Below, piece by piece: positions 1 to 5,003 of a stretch of 6,401 bases of DNA. This DNA is from CAYOCE01 sp964402405 (GTDB lineage Bacteria; Pseudomonadota; Alphaproteobacteria; UBA7879), in contig CAYOCE010000061.1 of NCBI GenBank assembly GCA_964402405.1, positions 1 through 6,401 of the forward strand. Reading direction: 5' to 3'. Under the pieces are notes generated by a model. That model was not told the origin of the DNA, ran no database searches, and saw only the letters and a list, made by a program, of their open reading frames with translations. The first letter of the stretch is position 1. Every line of letters begins with the position of its first letter. A program made the position numbers and the translations under genes.

Positions 1-36
1 TACGCTTTTTGAAAAAAATTTTTACCTGTTTTGCAG

Positions 37-104
37 TATAAGTTATAAATTATAATTTATTAGACGTCTTGAAAATAAAGGATTTTGTAATTTATAATTT
101 ATAA
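37..104. repeat. A/T-only inverted repeat at left edge
   Basis: Positions 43-55 and 92-104 form a perfect 13-bp inverted repeat made only of A and T (TTATAAATTATAA against TTATAATTTATAA), about 36 bp apart. The stretch 43-60 is identical to 1651-1668, inside the 30-bp palindrome at the other end of the rep module. Together with the adjoining A-rich units it could be the melting region of a plasmid origin, or the edge of a dispersed repeat. Low complexity means some of this symmetry could arise by chance. The match of 18 bases with the distant copy is the stronger part of the argument. Confidence 0.5.
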
Positions 105-162
105 TAAAACCCACTAGCCTGTAAAAAAACTCACTGTGGCACAAAAAAACCTATTGACACAT
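103..162. repeat. Three 20-bp A-tract units, iteron-like
   Basis: Three consecutive 20-bp blocks begin at 103, 123 and 143. Each starts with an A-rich tract ending in C, followed by a related sequence: AATAAAACCCACT, AAAAAAACTCACT and AAAAAAACCTATT. Units two and three agree at 13 of 20 positions, and units one and two at about 11. The exact 20-bp phase, close to two helical turns, and the position upstream of a replication-type gene suggest degenerate iterons, the binding sites of a plasmid initiator. The last unit merges into the TTGACA box at 154. The similarity is modest, so phased A-tracts or chance remain possible. Confidence 0.35.
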
Positions 163-180
163 CTTGGGGTGTGATATTAG
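154..180 (+). promoter_or_regulatory. Candidate promoter for the RHH gene
   Basis: A perfect -35 box TTGACA lies at 154-159. The -10 element is uncertain: TATTAG at 175-180 gives a short 15-bp spacer, and the alternatives at 176-183 match less well. A 4-bp inverted repeat CACA/TGTG (158-161 and 170-173) lies in the spacer and could be an operator half-site pair for the downstream ribbon-helix-helix protein. That role is an inference from how small DNA-binding proteins commonly regulate themselves. Confidence 0.4.
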
Positions 181-201
181 AGTTATAGTAGGATTAACAT
201 T

Positions 202-213
202 ATGATGGTGTAA
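202..213 (+). other. Three-codon leader ORF (Met-Met-Val-stop)
   Basis: ATG ATG GTG TAA at 202-213 has a TAGGA Shine-Dalgarno-like sequence at 189-193, 8 nt upstream. It stops 7 nt before the ATG of the RHH gene at 221. The RHH start has only AGG touching its ATG, which is too close to act as a normal ribosome binding site. The best ribosome site therefore seems to serve this tiny ORF, and RHH translation could depend on re-initiation after it. It may equally be accidental. Confidence 0.3.
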
Positions 214-220
214 AACTAGG

Positions 221-424
221 ATGGGAAGAAAGAAAAAAGAAGACATGCATAACTTTTCTGTGAAGTTTCCAAAATCTCTTTTGGAAGAAATAGATCAGAT
301 CTGTGCAGCCAACTATATCACGAGAACTTCCTGGTTGATTAATGCCGCGAAAGAAGTTCTAGAGAAACAACGACGAGTAGGAGCTGATGAACTTATTAGA
401 AAACTAGCTGATATGGAAAATTAA
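221..424 (+). CDS. Ribbon-helix-helix DNA-binding protein (CopG-like)
   Basis: This is a 67-residue basic protein. Residues 10-16 (HNFSVKF) look like the DNA-contacting beta strand of a ribbon-helix-helix domain. They are followed by helix one (about 18-29, PKSLLEEIDQIC) and a turn with TRTSW (about 34-38) leading into helix two (to about 50). A charged tail (51-67) completes it. Such proteins bind DNA as dimers and serve as plasmid copy-number regulators, partition proteins, antitoxins or autorepressors. Lying just upstream of a replication-type gene, it may repress that gene or take part in partition; this is inference. No toxin partner is visible. The start at 221 is the most upstream in-frame ATG. 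The alternative Met at residue 9 (245) has a purine-rich leader and would keep the whole domain. The exact subfamily is not recognisable by eye. Confidence 0.75.
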   Translation: MGRKKKEDMHNFSVKFPKSLLEEIDQICAANYITRTSWLINAAKEVLEKQRRVGADELIRKLADMEN

Positions 425-425
425 A

Positions 426-453
426 AAGCGCCCGTATTGTAGTACGGACGCTT
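426..453. terminator. Hairpin between RHH and rep genes
   Basis: AAGCG-c-CCGTA (426-436) pairs with TACGG-a-CGCTT (443-453) around a 6-nt loop, with one C/A mismatch in an 11-bp stem. On the plus strand it follows the RHH stop codon by 2 nt but has only TTAATAT after the stem, a weak U-tract. Read on the minus strand, the stem is followed directly by TTTTT (423-427). It therefore fits a canonical intrinsic terminator better for leftward transcription. It may work in both directions and isolate the two genes. Confidence 0.6.
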
Positions 454-517
454 AATATAGTTAATTAACAAAGGTGCTGCGCCAACAACACCCAAATCAA
501 GTACAACTTTATTTCTA

Positions 518-560
518 GCACAACTGTGCAGAAAAATCAAGTGCTGTTTTGGCGTACGCC
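518..560 (+). promoter_or_regulatory. Two small palindromes in the rep leader
   Basis: The 122-bp stretch between the hairpin and the rep start (454-575) has no gene. It contains GCACA-ac-TGTGC at 518-529 and the perfect 10-bp palindrome GGCGTACGCC at 551-560, which ends just before the ribosome binding site. AGCAC (517-521) can also pair with GTGCT (541-545), giving an alternative hairpin. The 9-mer AAATCAAGT occurs at 494-502 and again at 534-542. These could be operators for the RHH protein or control structures in the rep leader. I see no clear -35/-10 pair here. Confidence 0.35.
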
Positions 561-575
561 CTGAAAGGGGATATT

Positions 576-1649
576 ATGTCTAATTCACTTGTTTTATTGC
601 GAAACCAGTTAGAATTTTGGTTTCAAAAAAAACCACAGGGTTTTTATAAATTTTTAAAGCCTTGTGATCACAGACTTTACACCATAGGTGATTCTTGGTG
701 TGAGCAGCTTAATCTATCTGAAAACACATTTCGAAAATATTTGAAAAAAATTTGTAAGTCTTACCCCAGTAAGGAATCCTTTCTTGCTGAGAGTGATCCT
801 TTTGAGGGGATGCCTTATGCAAGTTATTTTGATCGCCTTAAAAAAATTACCTTTTTCTTTCGGAATCATGAAGTTGCTGAAACCTTTAGCCTCAAAAAAA
901 TTTTGTATGTGGATTGCGCCCCCATTTGCGTCTCGAATAATACAGTTAAAAACATAATAAATAATAATCCCCCTAAATCCCCCTTACGCCAAGTGGTAAA
1001 TGAGGGGAGGGGGGAAGATATTAAAAAATATTTATTAAAAAATTTATCCGAGTCTGATCTTCAAACAGCTCAGCGTATGAGAGATTTGTGGGTAGAAGCA
1101 ACCAAGGGAGCAATTGAAACACCGAAGGTTACAGAGAAATTTGCAGAAAAACTTTTGGATGTCTTGAAAAAATTCTTTCAAAACTCTTTGGAAATATGGC
1201 GTAAATACTGCGAAGCGGTAGCCTCAAGCCAGTTTCTCATGGGAAAACTTGGAACCTTTAAAGCATGGCTCATTTGGGTTATTCGTGACGATATTATCCC
1301 CAAAATAAAGTCTGGAGCCTATGGTATAGATCCCAAGATATTTTCAGAGGAAGTAGATACAACACCTGAAAAGAAGGAGAAAATATCCCTAACCCTGAAC
1401 TCTCTTAATCTATCTTCTAAAAACTTAGAGGTAATGAAAAGGCTTGAAGAGGAGACGGGCGTCCATTCGTTCACCAATTGGTTTTTGAATTGCACCATAG
1501 AGGCTAGCGAAAAGGCCCTGGTTTTCTATGCGCCCAATTACTTTAGCTTTGATTACATGAGACAGAAGTTTGAGGATATTTTAGAGAAGATGAGATCAAT
1601 CTTTAAAGATATGCAAATTGAATTAAAGTGCCAAAAGGAGGTTGTATAA
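576..1649 (+). CDS. Replication-initiator-like protein, DnaA_N-like C-terminus
   Basis: This 357-residue protein is probably a plasmid-type replication initiator. The N-terminal part (about 1-110) has a helix-turn-helix-like stretch (WCEQLNLSENTFRKYLKKI, 41-59) and a conserved-looking FRN segment near 95-97. The middle part (about 218-250) holds FLMGKLGTFKAWLIW and GAYGI, a pattern I associate with plasmid-borne proteins of Rickettsiales and Legionella-like bacteria. The C-terminus (298-340: SFTNWF, then LVFYAPNYFSFDYMRQKF) has the signature of the DnaA N-terminal domain, which in DnaA mediates protein contacts such as helicase loading. There is no AAA+ domain, so it is not DnaA itself. The start chosen is ATG at 576 with AAAGGGG (564-570) 5 nt upstream. 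A TTG at 549 would add 9 residues but has no ribosome site. A linker insertion at residues 129-147 comes from a palindromic repeat. Family assignment is by pattern memory and remains moderate. Confidence 0.6.
   Translation: MSNSLVLLRNQLEFWFQKKPQGFYKFLKPCDHRLYTIGDSWCEQLNLSENTFRKYLKKICKSYPSKESFLAESDPFEGMPYASYFDRLKKITFFFRNHEVAETFSLKKILYVDCAPICVSNNTVKNIINNNPPKSPLRQVVNEGRGEDIKKYLLKNLSESDLQTAQRMRDLWVEATKGAIETPKVTEKFAEKLLDVLKKFFQNSLEIWRKYCEAVASSQFLMGKLGTFKAWLIWVIRDDIIPKIKSGAYGIDPKIFSEEVDTTPEKKEKISLTLNSLNLSSKNLEVMKRLEEETGVHSFTNWFLNCTIEASEKALVFYAPNYFSFDYMRQKFEDILEKMRSIFKDMQIELKCQKEVV
960..1020. repeat. C-rich/G-rich palindromic element inside rep, in frame
   Basis: Two CCCCC runs (969-973 and 979-983), spaced by TAAAT, face GGGG (1004-1007) and GGGGGG (1009-1014). 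TTAC (984-987) pairs with GTAA (996-999) at the loop end. The result is an imperfect hairpin of about 50 nt in an otherwise AT-rich gene. It encodes residues of about 129-147 (NNNPPKSPLRQ through EGRGE), lying between the N-terminal HTH region and the rest of the protein. CCCCCTAAATCCCCC-type palindromes are known as dispersed repeats in several bacteria. Palindromic elements inserted in frame in genes are known from Rickettsia. Kinship with either is an inference. Confidence 0.5.
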
Positions 1650-1675
1650 CTTATAAATTATAATTTATAAGTTAT
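1646..1675. repeat. Perfect 30-bp A/T palindrome at rep stop codon
   Basis: The sequence from ATAACTTATAAATTA (first half) is its own reverse complement over 30 bp and overlaps the rep stop codon TAA (1647-1649). Bases 1651-1668 are identical to 43-60 at the left edge. There is no T-run after it, so it is a poor intrinsic terminator. It ends 10 bp before the run of N, which suggests that a repeat broke the assembly here. It could be a recombination or protein-binding site, or one copy of a dispersed palindromic repeat. Confidence 0.7.
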
Positions 1676-1685
1676 TGTAAGATTG

Positions 1686-1785
1686 NNNNNNNNNNNNNNN
1701 NNNNNNNNNNNNNNNNNNNNNNNNNNNNNNNNNNNNNNNNNNNNNNNNNNNNNNNNNNNNNNNNNNNNNNNNNNNNNNNNNNNNN
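1686..1785. other. Assembly gap of 100 N
   Basis: Exactly 100 undetermined bases separate the rep module from the fic gene. A round 100 is a common placeholder for a gap of unknown size, so the real distance is not known. The fic stop codon lies 4 bp beyond the gap, so nothing between the rep palindrome and fic can be read. Confidence 0.98.
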
Positions 1786-1789
1786 GTTA

Positions 1790-2989
1790 CTAATAGTTAG
1801 GTGAAATAATTAATGTGGCATCCTCATCTCCGTGATCAAAATTTTTGGTAATTTTTGTAGGCTCTTCTAGGATATTTAAAATCTTTGTCGCACAATAAAG
1901 ACGGTCTCTTTTGCCTTTGGATGTTTGTGATACGATATCTAAATCTTCAAGTTTTGAAATTGCTCGTTGTGCTGTTGTAAAGGCAACCTTAAAACTTTCA
2001 GCTATTTTTTTAGTGGTGAAATAAGGATTCACGGCAAGATTTTTTATAATGTTTTGAATAAGTCCTTCTGTCTTTGATCCAACTTTAATTTGCCAATTAA
2101 TAATTAAATCATTAATTCGTTCAGCACGAGATAGAACGTCCAATGACTGTGTAGCTACACCATTTAAAAAATAAGAAAGCCACTCATTCCAGGTCCCCCT
2201 GCTACTTACGTTATAGAGTTGTTTGTAATACTCATCTCTGTTTGTTTCAAAAAAGGCACTTAAGTACAAAATAGGGGAGGGGAGCATTTTCCTTTCAACC
2301 AAAAGCAATATGATTAAAAGTCGTCCCACACGACCATTTCCATCCAAGAAGGGGTGAATGGCTTCAAATTGATAATGACATAAAGCAATATGGATTAATG
2401 GGGGCAATGTTTTATCATATAAGAATTTTTCAAAACTACTCAAACAATCCATTAATTCTTCAGGGGTTGGAGGCACATATTTGGCTGTGTTTAGAGTACA
2501 TCCTGGGGTACCAATCCAGTTTTGTGTTTTGCGAAATTCCCCAGGTGTTGCATGATTACCCCTTACCCCTTGCATAAGTTTTTCGTGGATTTCTTTAATC
2601 AGCCGAAGAGAAAGAGGAAAGTCTTTCAGTCGATTAAGACCATAATCTAGGGCTGTAATATAATTTTGTACTTCTTGTAAATCATCAGGGTTATGGTTTA
2701 TATGAGCACCAGCCTCCTGCGCCAAAAATTCTCCTAGTGTTGTTTGAGTTCCTTCAATTTTACTTGAAAGAACAGCTTCACGTGTTATAAAAGGCCTCAT
2801 TAAAAGGTGAGGGTTAGGTAATTTAACCCCCTCTCGAGCCAACATACCCAAAATGTGATCTGCTCTAGATAGATTACTTACTAAAGCAGAATTCCATTCT
2901 AAAATTGGTGGTAAAGGATTGGGAACAAAAGCCTGATATCCTGTAGGTGTTTTAATAATTTTACCCGATGAGGATTCTTTTATTTCCAT
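1790..2989 (-). CDS. Fic-family protein adenylyltransferase (AMPylator)
   Basis: Fic enzymes move AMP, or sometimes another nucleotide part, onto hydroxyl side chains of target proteins. This 399-residue protein carries the full catalytic motif HPFLDGNGRVGR at 212-223, with the catalytic His212, the acidic D216 and phosphate-binding residues present. A helix upstream contains the inhibitory motif S75-x-x-x-E79-G80, which marks a class II, self-inhibited Fic protein. The N-terminal region (about 20-95) fits the Fic_N extension. The C-terminus (about 310-375: TTKKIAESFKVAFTTAQRAISKL) is a winged-helix-like domain, as in the Shewanella-type Fic proteins of similar length. GGAG at 2999-3002 lies 9 nt before the ATG. 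The gene looks intact and has its own promoter. Its target cannot be inferred. Possible roles include a self-limiting toxin, a stress regulator or an effector; no separate antitoxin is visible. The reading is complete up to a TAG stop beside the assembly gap. Confidence 0.92.
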   Translation of the reverse strand: MEIKESSSGKIIKTPTGYQAFVPNPLPPILEWNSALVSNLSRADHILGMLAREGVKLPNPHLLMRPFITREAVLSSKIEGTQTTLGEFLAQEAGAHINHNPDDLQEVQNYITALDYGLNRLKDFPLSLRLIKEIHEKLMQGVRGNHATPGEFRKTQNWIGTPGCTLNTAKYVPPTPEELMDCLSSFEKFLYDKTLPPLIHIALCHYQFEAIHPFLDGNGRVGRLLIILLLVERKMLPSPILYLSAFFETNRDEYYKQLYNVSSRGTWNEWLSYFLNGVATQSLDVLSRAERINDLIINWQIKVGSKTEGLIQNIIKNLAVNPYFTTKKIAESFKVAFTTAQRAISKLEDLDIVSQTSKGKRDRLYCATKILNILEEPTKITKNFDHGDEDATLIISPNY

Positions 2990-3017
2990 AAATTTTATCT
3001 CCGTGTCTATAGACTAG

Positions 3018-3046
3018 AGCATATCTCTTATTTTCGAAAACGTCAA
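3018..3046 (-). promoter_or_regulatory. Promoter of fic
   Basis: On the minus strand TTGACG (3046-3041) is followed after exactly 17 bp by TATGCT (3023-3018), close to the sigma-70 consensus. The -10 box lies about 30 bp upstream of the start codon. The spacer contains the perfect palindrome TTTTCGAAAA (3031-3040), a candidate operator, and TTATTTTCGA (3028-3037) recurs inverted at 3122-3131. fic is thus expressed independently of the ATPase gene upstream. Confidence 0.65.
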
Positions 3047-3064
3047 TAATCAAAAATTAGAGAT

Positions 3065-3094
3065 TTTCTTATTTGCGTGAGTGAAAATAAGAAA
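3065..3094. promoter_or_regulatory. 10-bp inverted repeat upstream of fic promoter
   Basis: TTTCTTATTT (3065-3074) and AAATAAGAAA (3085-3094) are perfect complements around a 10-nt core. The right arm overlaps GAAAATAA, and related TTATTTTC/GAAAATAA words occur at 3028-3035 and 3124-3131. Located about 20 bp upstream of the fic -35 box, it could bind an activator or repressor. No T-run follows on either strand, so it is not an obvious terminator. Confidence 0.35.
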
Positions 3095-3144
3095 TAGTGT
3101 TATTATCTTTTTTGATAAAAATCGAAAATAACAGGAGGGGTTAC

Positions 3145-3186
3145 ATGATATTGGTTGTAATCCGTCACCAAAATGAGAAAACGTGA
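3145..3186 (+). other. 13-codon ORF with strong ribosome site, ending inside the repeat
   Basis: AGGAGGGG (3133-3140) stands 4 nt before an ATG at 3145, an unusually strong Shine-Dalgarno match in non-coding DNA. The reading frame gives MILVVIRHQNEKT and then a TGA at 3184-3186, inside the 35-bp repeat that starts at 3165. It may be the truncated start of a former gene divergent from fic that was cut when the repeat or the ATPase unit arrived, or a short leader peptide. There is no recognisable homology. Confidence 0.3.
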
Positions 3187-3199
3187 TTTGGTGATACAA
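3163..3199. repeat. Palindromic repeat copy A, between ATPase stop and fic
   Basis: Bases 3165-3199 are identical over 35 bp to 4699-4733, in the same orientation. Within it TCACCAAA (3165-3172) pairs with TTTGGTGA (3187-3194). The outer two bases of the left arm are CG at 3163-3164 instead of TA, so the symmetry is 8 bp rather than 10 bp. It lies about 40 bp beyond the ATPase stop codon and about 120 bp upstream of the fic -35 box. No T-run follows on either strand, so it is not a typical intrinsic terminator. Confidence 0.85.
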
Positions 3200-3236
3200 A
3201 TTTATTTTGCAAAGGCTTGATCGCTTTTTAGATTAA

Positions 3237-4670
3237 TCAGCCCTCAAGTAATTGTCCGAAATCAATGATGTGAGAAAAAAATCGTTGATCTAGCAATTCT
3301 TGACCGACACCGTTAACGTGAATTAAGATAGGACGCCTGGAAATATGACGTGGTACTTTTAAGCGACTTAGTTTTTTATTCATTTCATCAATAATATCAA
3401 CTTTGATTGGATATTTTGAGAATTTGATTTCACATACGTAAACAGTATCAAACCTAGTTTGGATGAGATAGTCAATTTGACAGCCTTCTTGAGAGCTTGT
3501 TTTTCTCTGAAAAAAAGGATTATCGTAAACGACTTCGTCGGGATTGATTTTTAAAAGATCTATAATTTTTGATCTATTGTTTAAGACAAGGTTTTCAAAT
3601 TGTAACCCCATCATAGAATCCCATCCGGGTACCAATGTGAGAGATTTCTCAAAAAAACTATCTCTTTCTATTCTTTCTTTGAAGGGGGCAATGCTCTTTA
3701 GGTAAAACCTTAGATAATTATCGCTTATTCGATATCGACTGAATTTTGAAGGTTTTCCTGTTTTCAGGTGCCATGTATAATCTCGACGAATAAACCCTGA
3801 TTTAATAAGGTCATCCAGATAGTCACTTATCGCACCACCCTTTTCAACATTTAATTTTTTATAGATCTCTTCTAGCTCATAAGTACCATCTGCTATCGCC
3901 TCTACGATTTTTTTATATAGATCTCCCCGTTTCTGAAAAATATCTGTAAAAATTTGATTAAATTCATTAAAGAGAAGGCCAGACTTATTGAAACAAAGGG
4001 CTTTTATATTTTCTTCTGCTGGTAAGGATGTTTGTATCTCTTCAAGATATTTGGGCACGCCTCCTGTTACAGATAAAACTTTAAGTTTCTCATAGGAAGA
4101 AACTCGATCGCCTTGTTGTACCCAAAATTTGTTGCAGTCAGATAAAGGTAGATCTTCCACCGTTAAATTAAGGGAAACTCTTCCCAAAAATCCTGTATGG
4201 CTTAAAATATTCTTATCAATCCATGTAGAAACAGATCCACACAAAACAAGAATAAGCTGGGGATTTTTTTTGAACTCAAGGTCCCAGGCGTTTTTAAGTT
4301 TGCCCAGAAAATGGGGATCTTTTGATCCCATCCAGGAAATCTCATCAAAAAGAATAAGAGTTTTGCCTTTCCGCGTATGGTTTGCCAAACGTAAGAAAAG
4401 ATCATTCCAGTCGTCTTCTTTAAAAGGAGGCTCTCCAAGCTCCTTTCCTAGTTGCCATCCAAAATCTTGAAGCTGAGATTTAAGAGTTGTTTCTTCTGTA
4501 GGAGGAATTCCGGAAAAAGTATACATCTTCAAATTTTTTCCAAACTCTTGAATCAGTCTACTCTTACCAATACGTCGTCTTCCTTTAACAACGACAAGGC
4601 TTGCTGTATCCTTTTCTAAAAGCCTATTTAACTGGCTTAGTTCTTTTTTTCGGCCAATAAATTTTGACAT
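3237..4670 (-). CDS. DUF234-type ATPase with PD-(D/E)XK-like C-terminus
   Basis: This 477-residue protein has a P-loop ATPase domain at about 1-210. It shows Walker A GRRRIGKS (30-37), Walker B LILFDE (105-110) and a sensor-like LVLCGS (141-146). A winged-helix region follows at about 245-300 (ELEEIYKKL, then ISDYLDDLIKSGFIRR). The C-terminal domain (about 350-475) has E359, D400 (in CQIDYLI) and E414-x-K416 (VCEIKFS), the spacing of a PD-(D/E)XK nuclease fold. This order matches the ATPase_2 plus DUF234 family, common in archaea and scattered in bacteria. Its cellular role is not established; action on DNA in mobile elements or defence is an inference. All the motifs are intact. GAGG (4683-4686) lies 12 nt before the ATG, rather far. 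The gene is bracketed by identical 35-bp repeats, and two palindromes lie just upstream. Its winged helix is a candidate to bind them. Confidence 0.85.
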   Translation of the reverse strand: MSKFIGRKKELSQLNRLLEKDTASLVVVKGRRRIGKSRLIQEFGKNLKMYTFSGIPPTEETTLKSQLQDFGWQLGKELGEPPFKEDDWNDLFLRLANHTRKGKTLILFDEISWMGSKDPHFLGKLKNAWDLEFKKNPQLILVLCGSVSTWIDKNILSHTGFLGRVSLNLTVEDLPLSDCNKFWVQQGDRVSSYEKLKVLSVTGGVPKYLEEIQTSLPAEENIKALCFNKSGLLFNEFNQIFTDIFQKRGDLYKKIVEAIADGTYELEEIYKKLNVEKGGAISDYLDDLIKSGFIRRDYTWHLKTGKPSKFSRYRISDNYLRFYLKSIAPFKERIERDSFFEKSLTLVPGWDSMMGLQFENLVLNNRSKIIDLLKINPDEVVYDNPFFQRKTSSQEGCQIDYLIQTRFDTVYVCEIKFSKYPIKVDIIDEMNKKLSRLKVPRHISRRPILIHVNGVGQELLDQRFFSHIIDFGQLLEG

Positions 4671-4696
4671 TTCTATATACTACCTCACAAAAATAC

Positions 4697-4733
4697 TATC
4701 ACCAAAATGAGAAAACGTGATTTGGTGATACAA
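4697..4733. repeat. Palindromic repeat copy B, just upstream of ATPase gene
   Basis: TATCACCAAA (4697-4706) and TTTGGTGATA (4721-4730) are a perfect 10-bp inverted repeat around a 14-nt core. Bases 4699-4733 repeat 3165-3199 exactly. It begins 27 bp before the ATPase start codon, where a promoter would be expected, so a bound protein would block transcription. I find no convincing -35/-10 pair around it. Confidence 0.85.
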
Positions 4734-4749
4734 GAATGAGCTTACAGAT

Positions 4750-4785
4750 TTATCACCAAATAATCAATTCTTAATTTGGTGATAA
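4750..4785. repeat. Palindrome copy C with the same arms, different core
   Basis: TTATCACCAAAT (4750-4761) and ATTTGGTGATAA (4774-4785) form a perfect 12-bp inverted repeat. The inner arms match copy B, and the distance between TATCACCAAA and TTTGGTGATA is again exactly 14 nt, but the core sequence is unrelated. Its centre is 54 bp from that of copy B, about five helical turns. G and then TTTTT (4787-4791) follow on the plus strand, so it could also act as a rightward terminator, although no plus-strand gene lies close upstream. Confidence 0.8.
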
Positions 4786-4942
4786 GTTTTTCATAAAAGG
4801 GTTTAACCATATGTGCTTGTTTACACTTCACAAAAATGGCCTTAATTATAAGGAGTAAAATAACGGTCTTTTTTTGACTGTTTTATCTAAGTGTGTACCC
4901 AAGGAGATTTTAATAGATTTTTTCGCTTTATTTATATAAAAG
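4786..4942. other. Gene-free spacer upstream of abiE
   Basis: No ORF of note was seen here. AAGGAG at 4850-4855 and again at 4901-4906 look like ribosome sites but have no ATG, GTG or TTG at a working distance. AACGGTC (4863-4869) can pair with GACTGTT (4876-4882), including one G-U pair, around a loop of seven T, a weak hairpin. TTTACA at 4820-4825 could be a -35 box without a good -10. The region may be the remains of a small gene or the leader of the abiE operon. Confidence 0.35.
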
Positions 4943-4971
4943 TTTACATATTTTGTAATTTAGTATATAAA
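4943..4971 (+). promoter_or_regulatory. Promoter and candidate AbiEi operator of abiE operon
   Basis: TTTACA (4943-4948) and TATAAA (4966-4971) are separated by exactly 17 bp, a good sigma-70 promoter ending about 32 bp before the abiEi start codon. TTACA-tattt-TGTAA (4944-4958) is a 5-bp inverted repeat across the -35 box and spacer. Characterised AbiEi antitoxins repress their own operon by binding inverted repeats at the promoter, so this is a reasonable operator candidate. Confidence 0.6.
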
Positions 4972-5003
4972 ATAAGAGTAACTTAGTTTAAGGAGTGACT
5001 GCC

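Noticed and set aside
549..575. TTG start extending the rep protein by 9 residues
   Set aside because: There is no ribosome site before 549, the extension crosses the GGCGTACGCC palindrome, and the ATG at 576 has AAAGGGG at good spacing.
1646..1675. Intrinsic terminator of rep
   Set aside because: The stem is entirely A/T apart from two C-G pairs and no T-run follows on the plus strand, so it would be weak; it is better described as a palindromic repeat.
3211..3228. Terminator hairpin AAAGGC/GCTTTT after the ATPase gene
   Set aside because: Only six pairs, one of them G-U, and on the minus strand (the gene's direction) no T-run follows.
4202..4438. 78-residue minus-strand ORF
   Set aside because: It is an out-of-frame reading inside the ATPase gene, which has intact motifs over the same bases.
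4129..4470. 113-residue plus-strand ORF
   Set aside because: It lies antisense within the ATPase gene, whose Walker B and sensor motifs are encoded here on the minus strand; no ribosome site or recognisable domain.
3163..4785. CRISPR-like array from the repeated palindromes
   Set aside because: There are only three units, two close together and one 1.5 kb away across a gene; there are no regular spacers and no cas genes.
4995..5003. GTG start of AbiEi at 4995
   Set aside because: The G of GTG is the last base of the AAGGAG ribosome site, which is correctly placed for the ATG at 5004.
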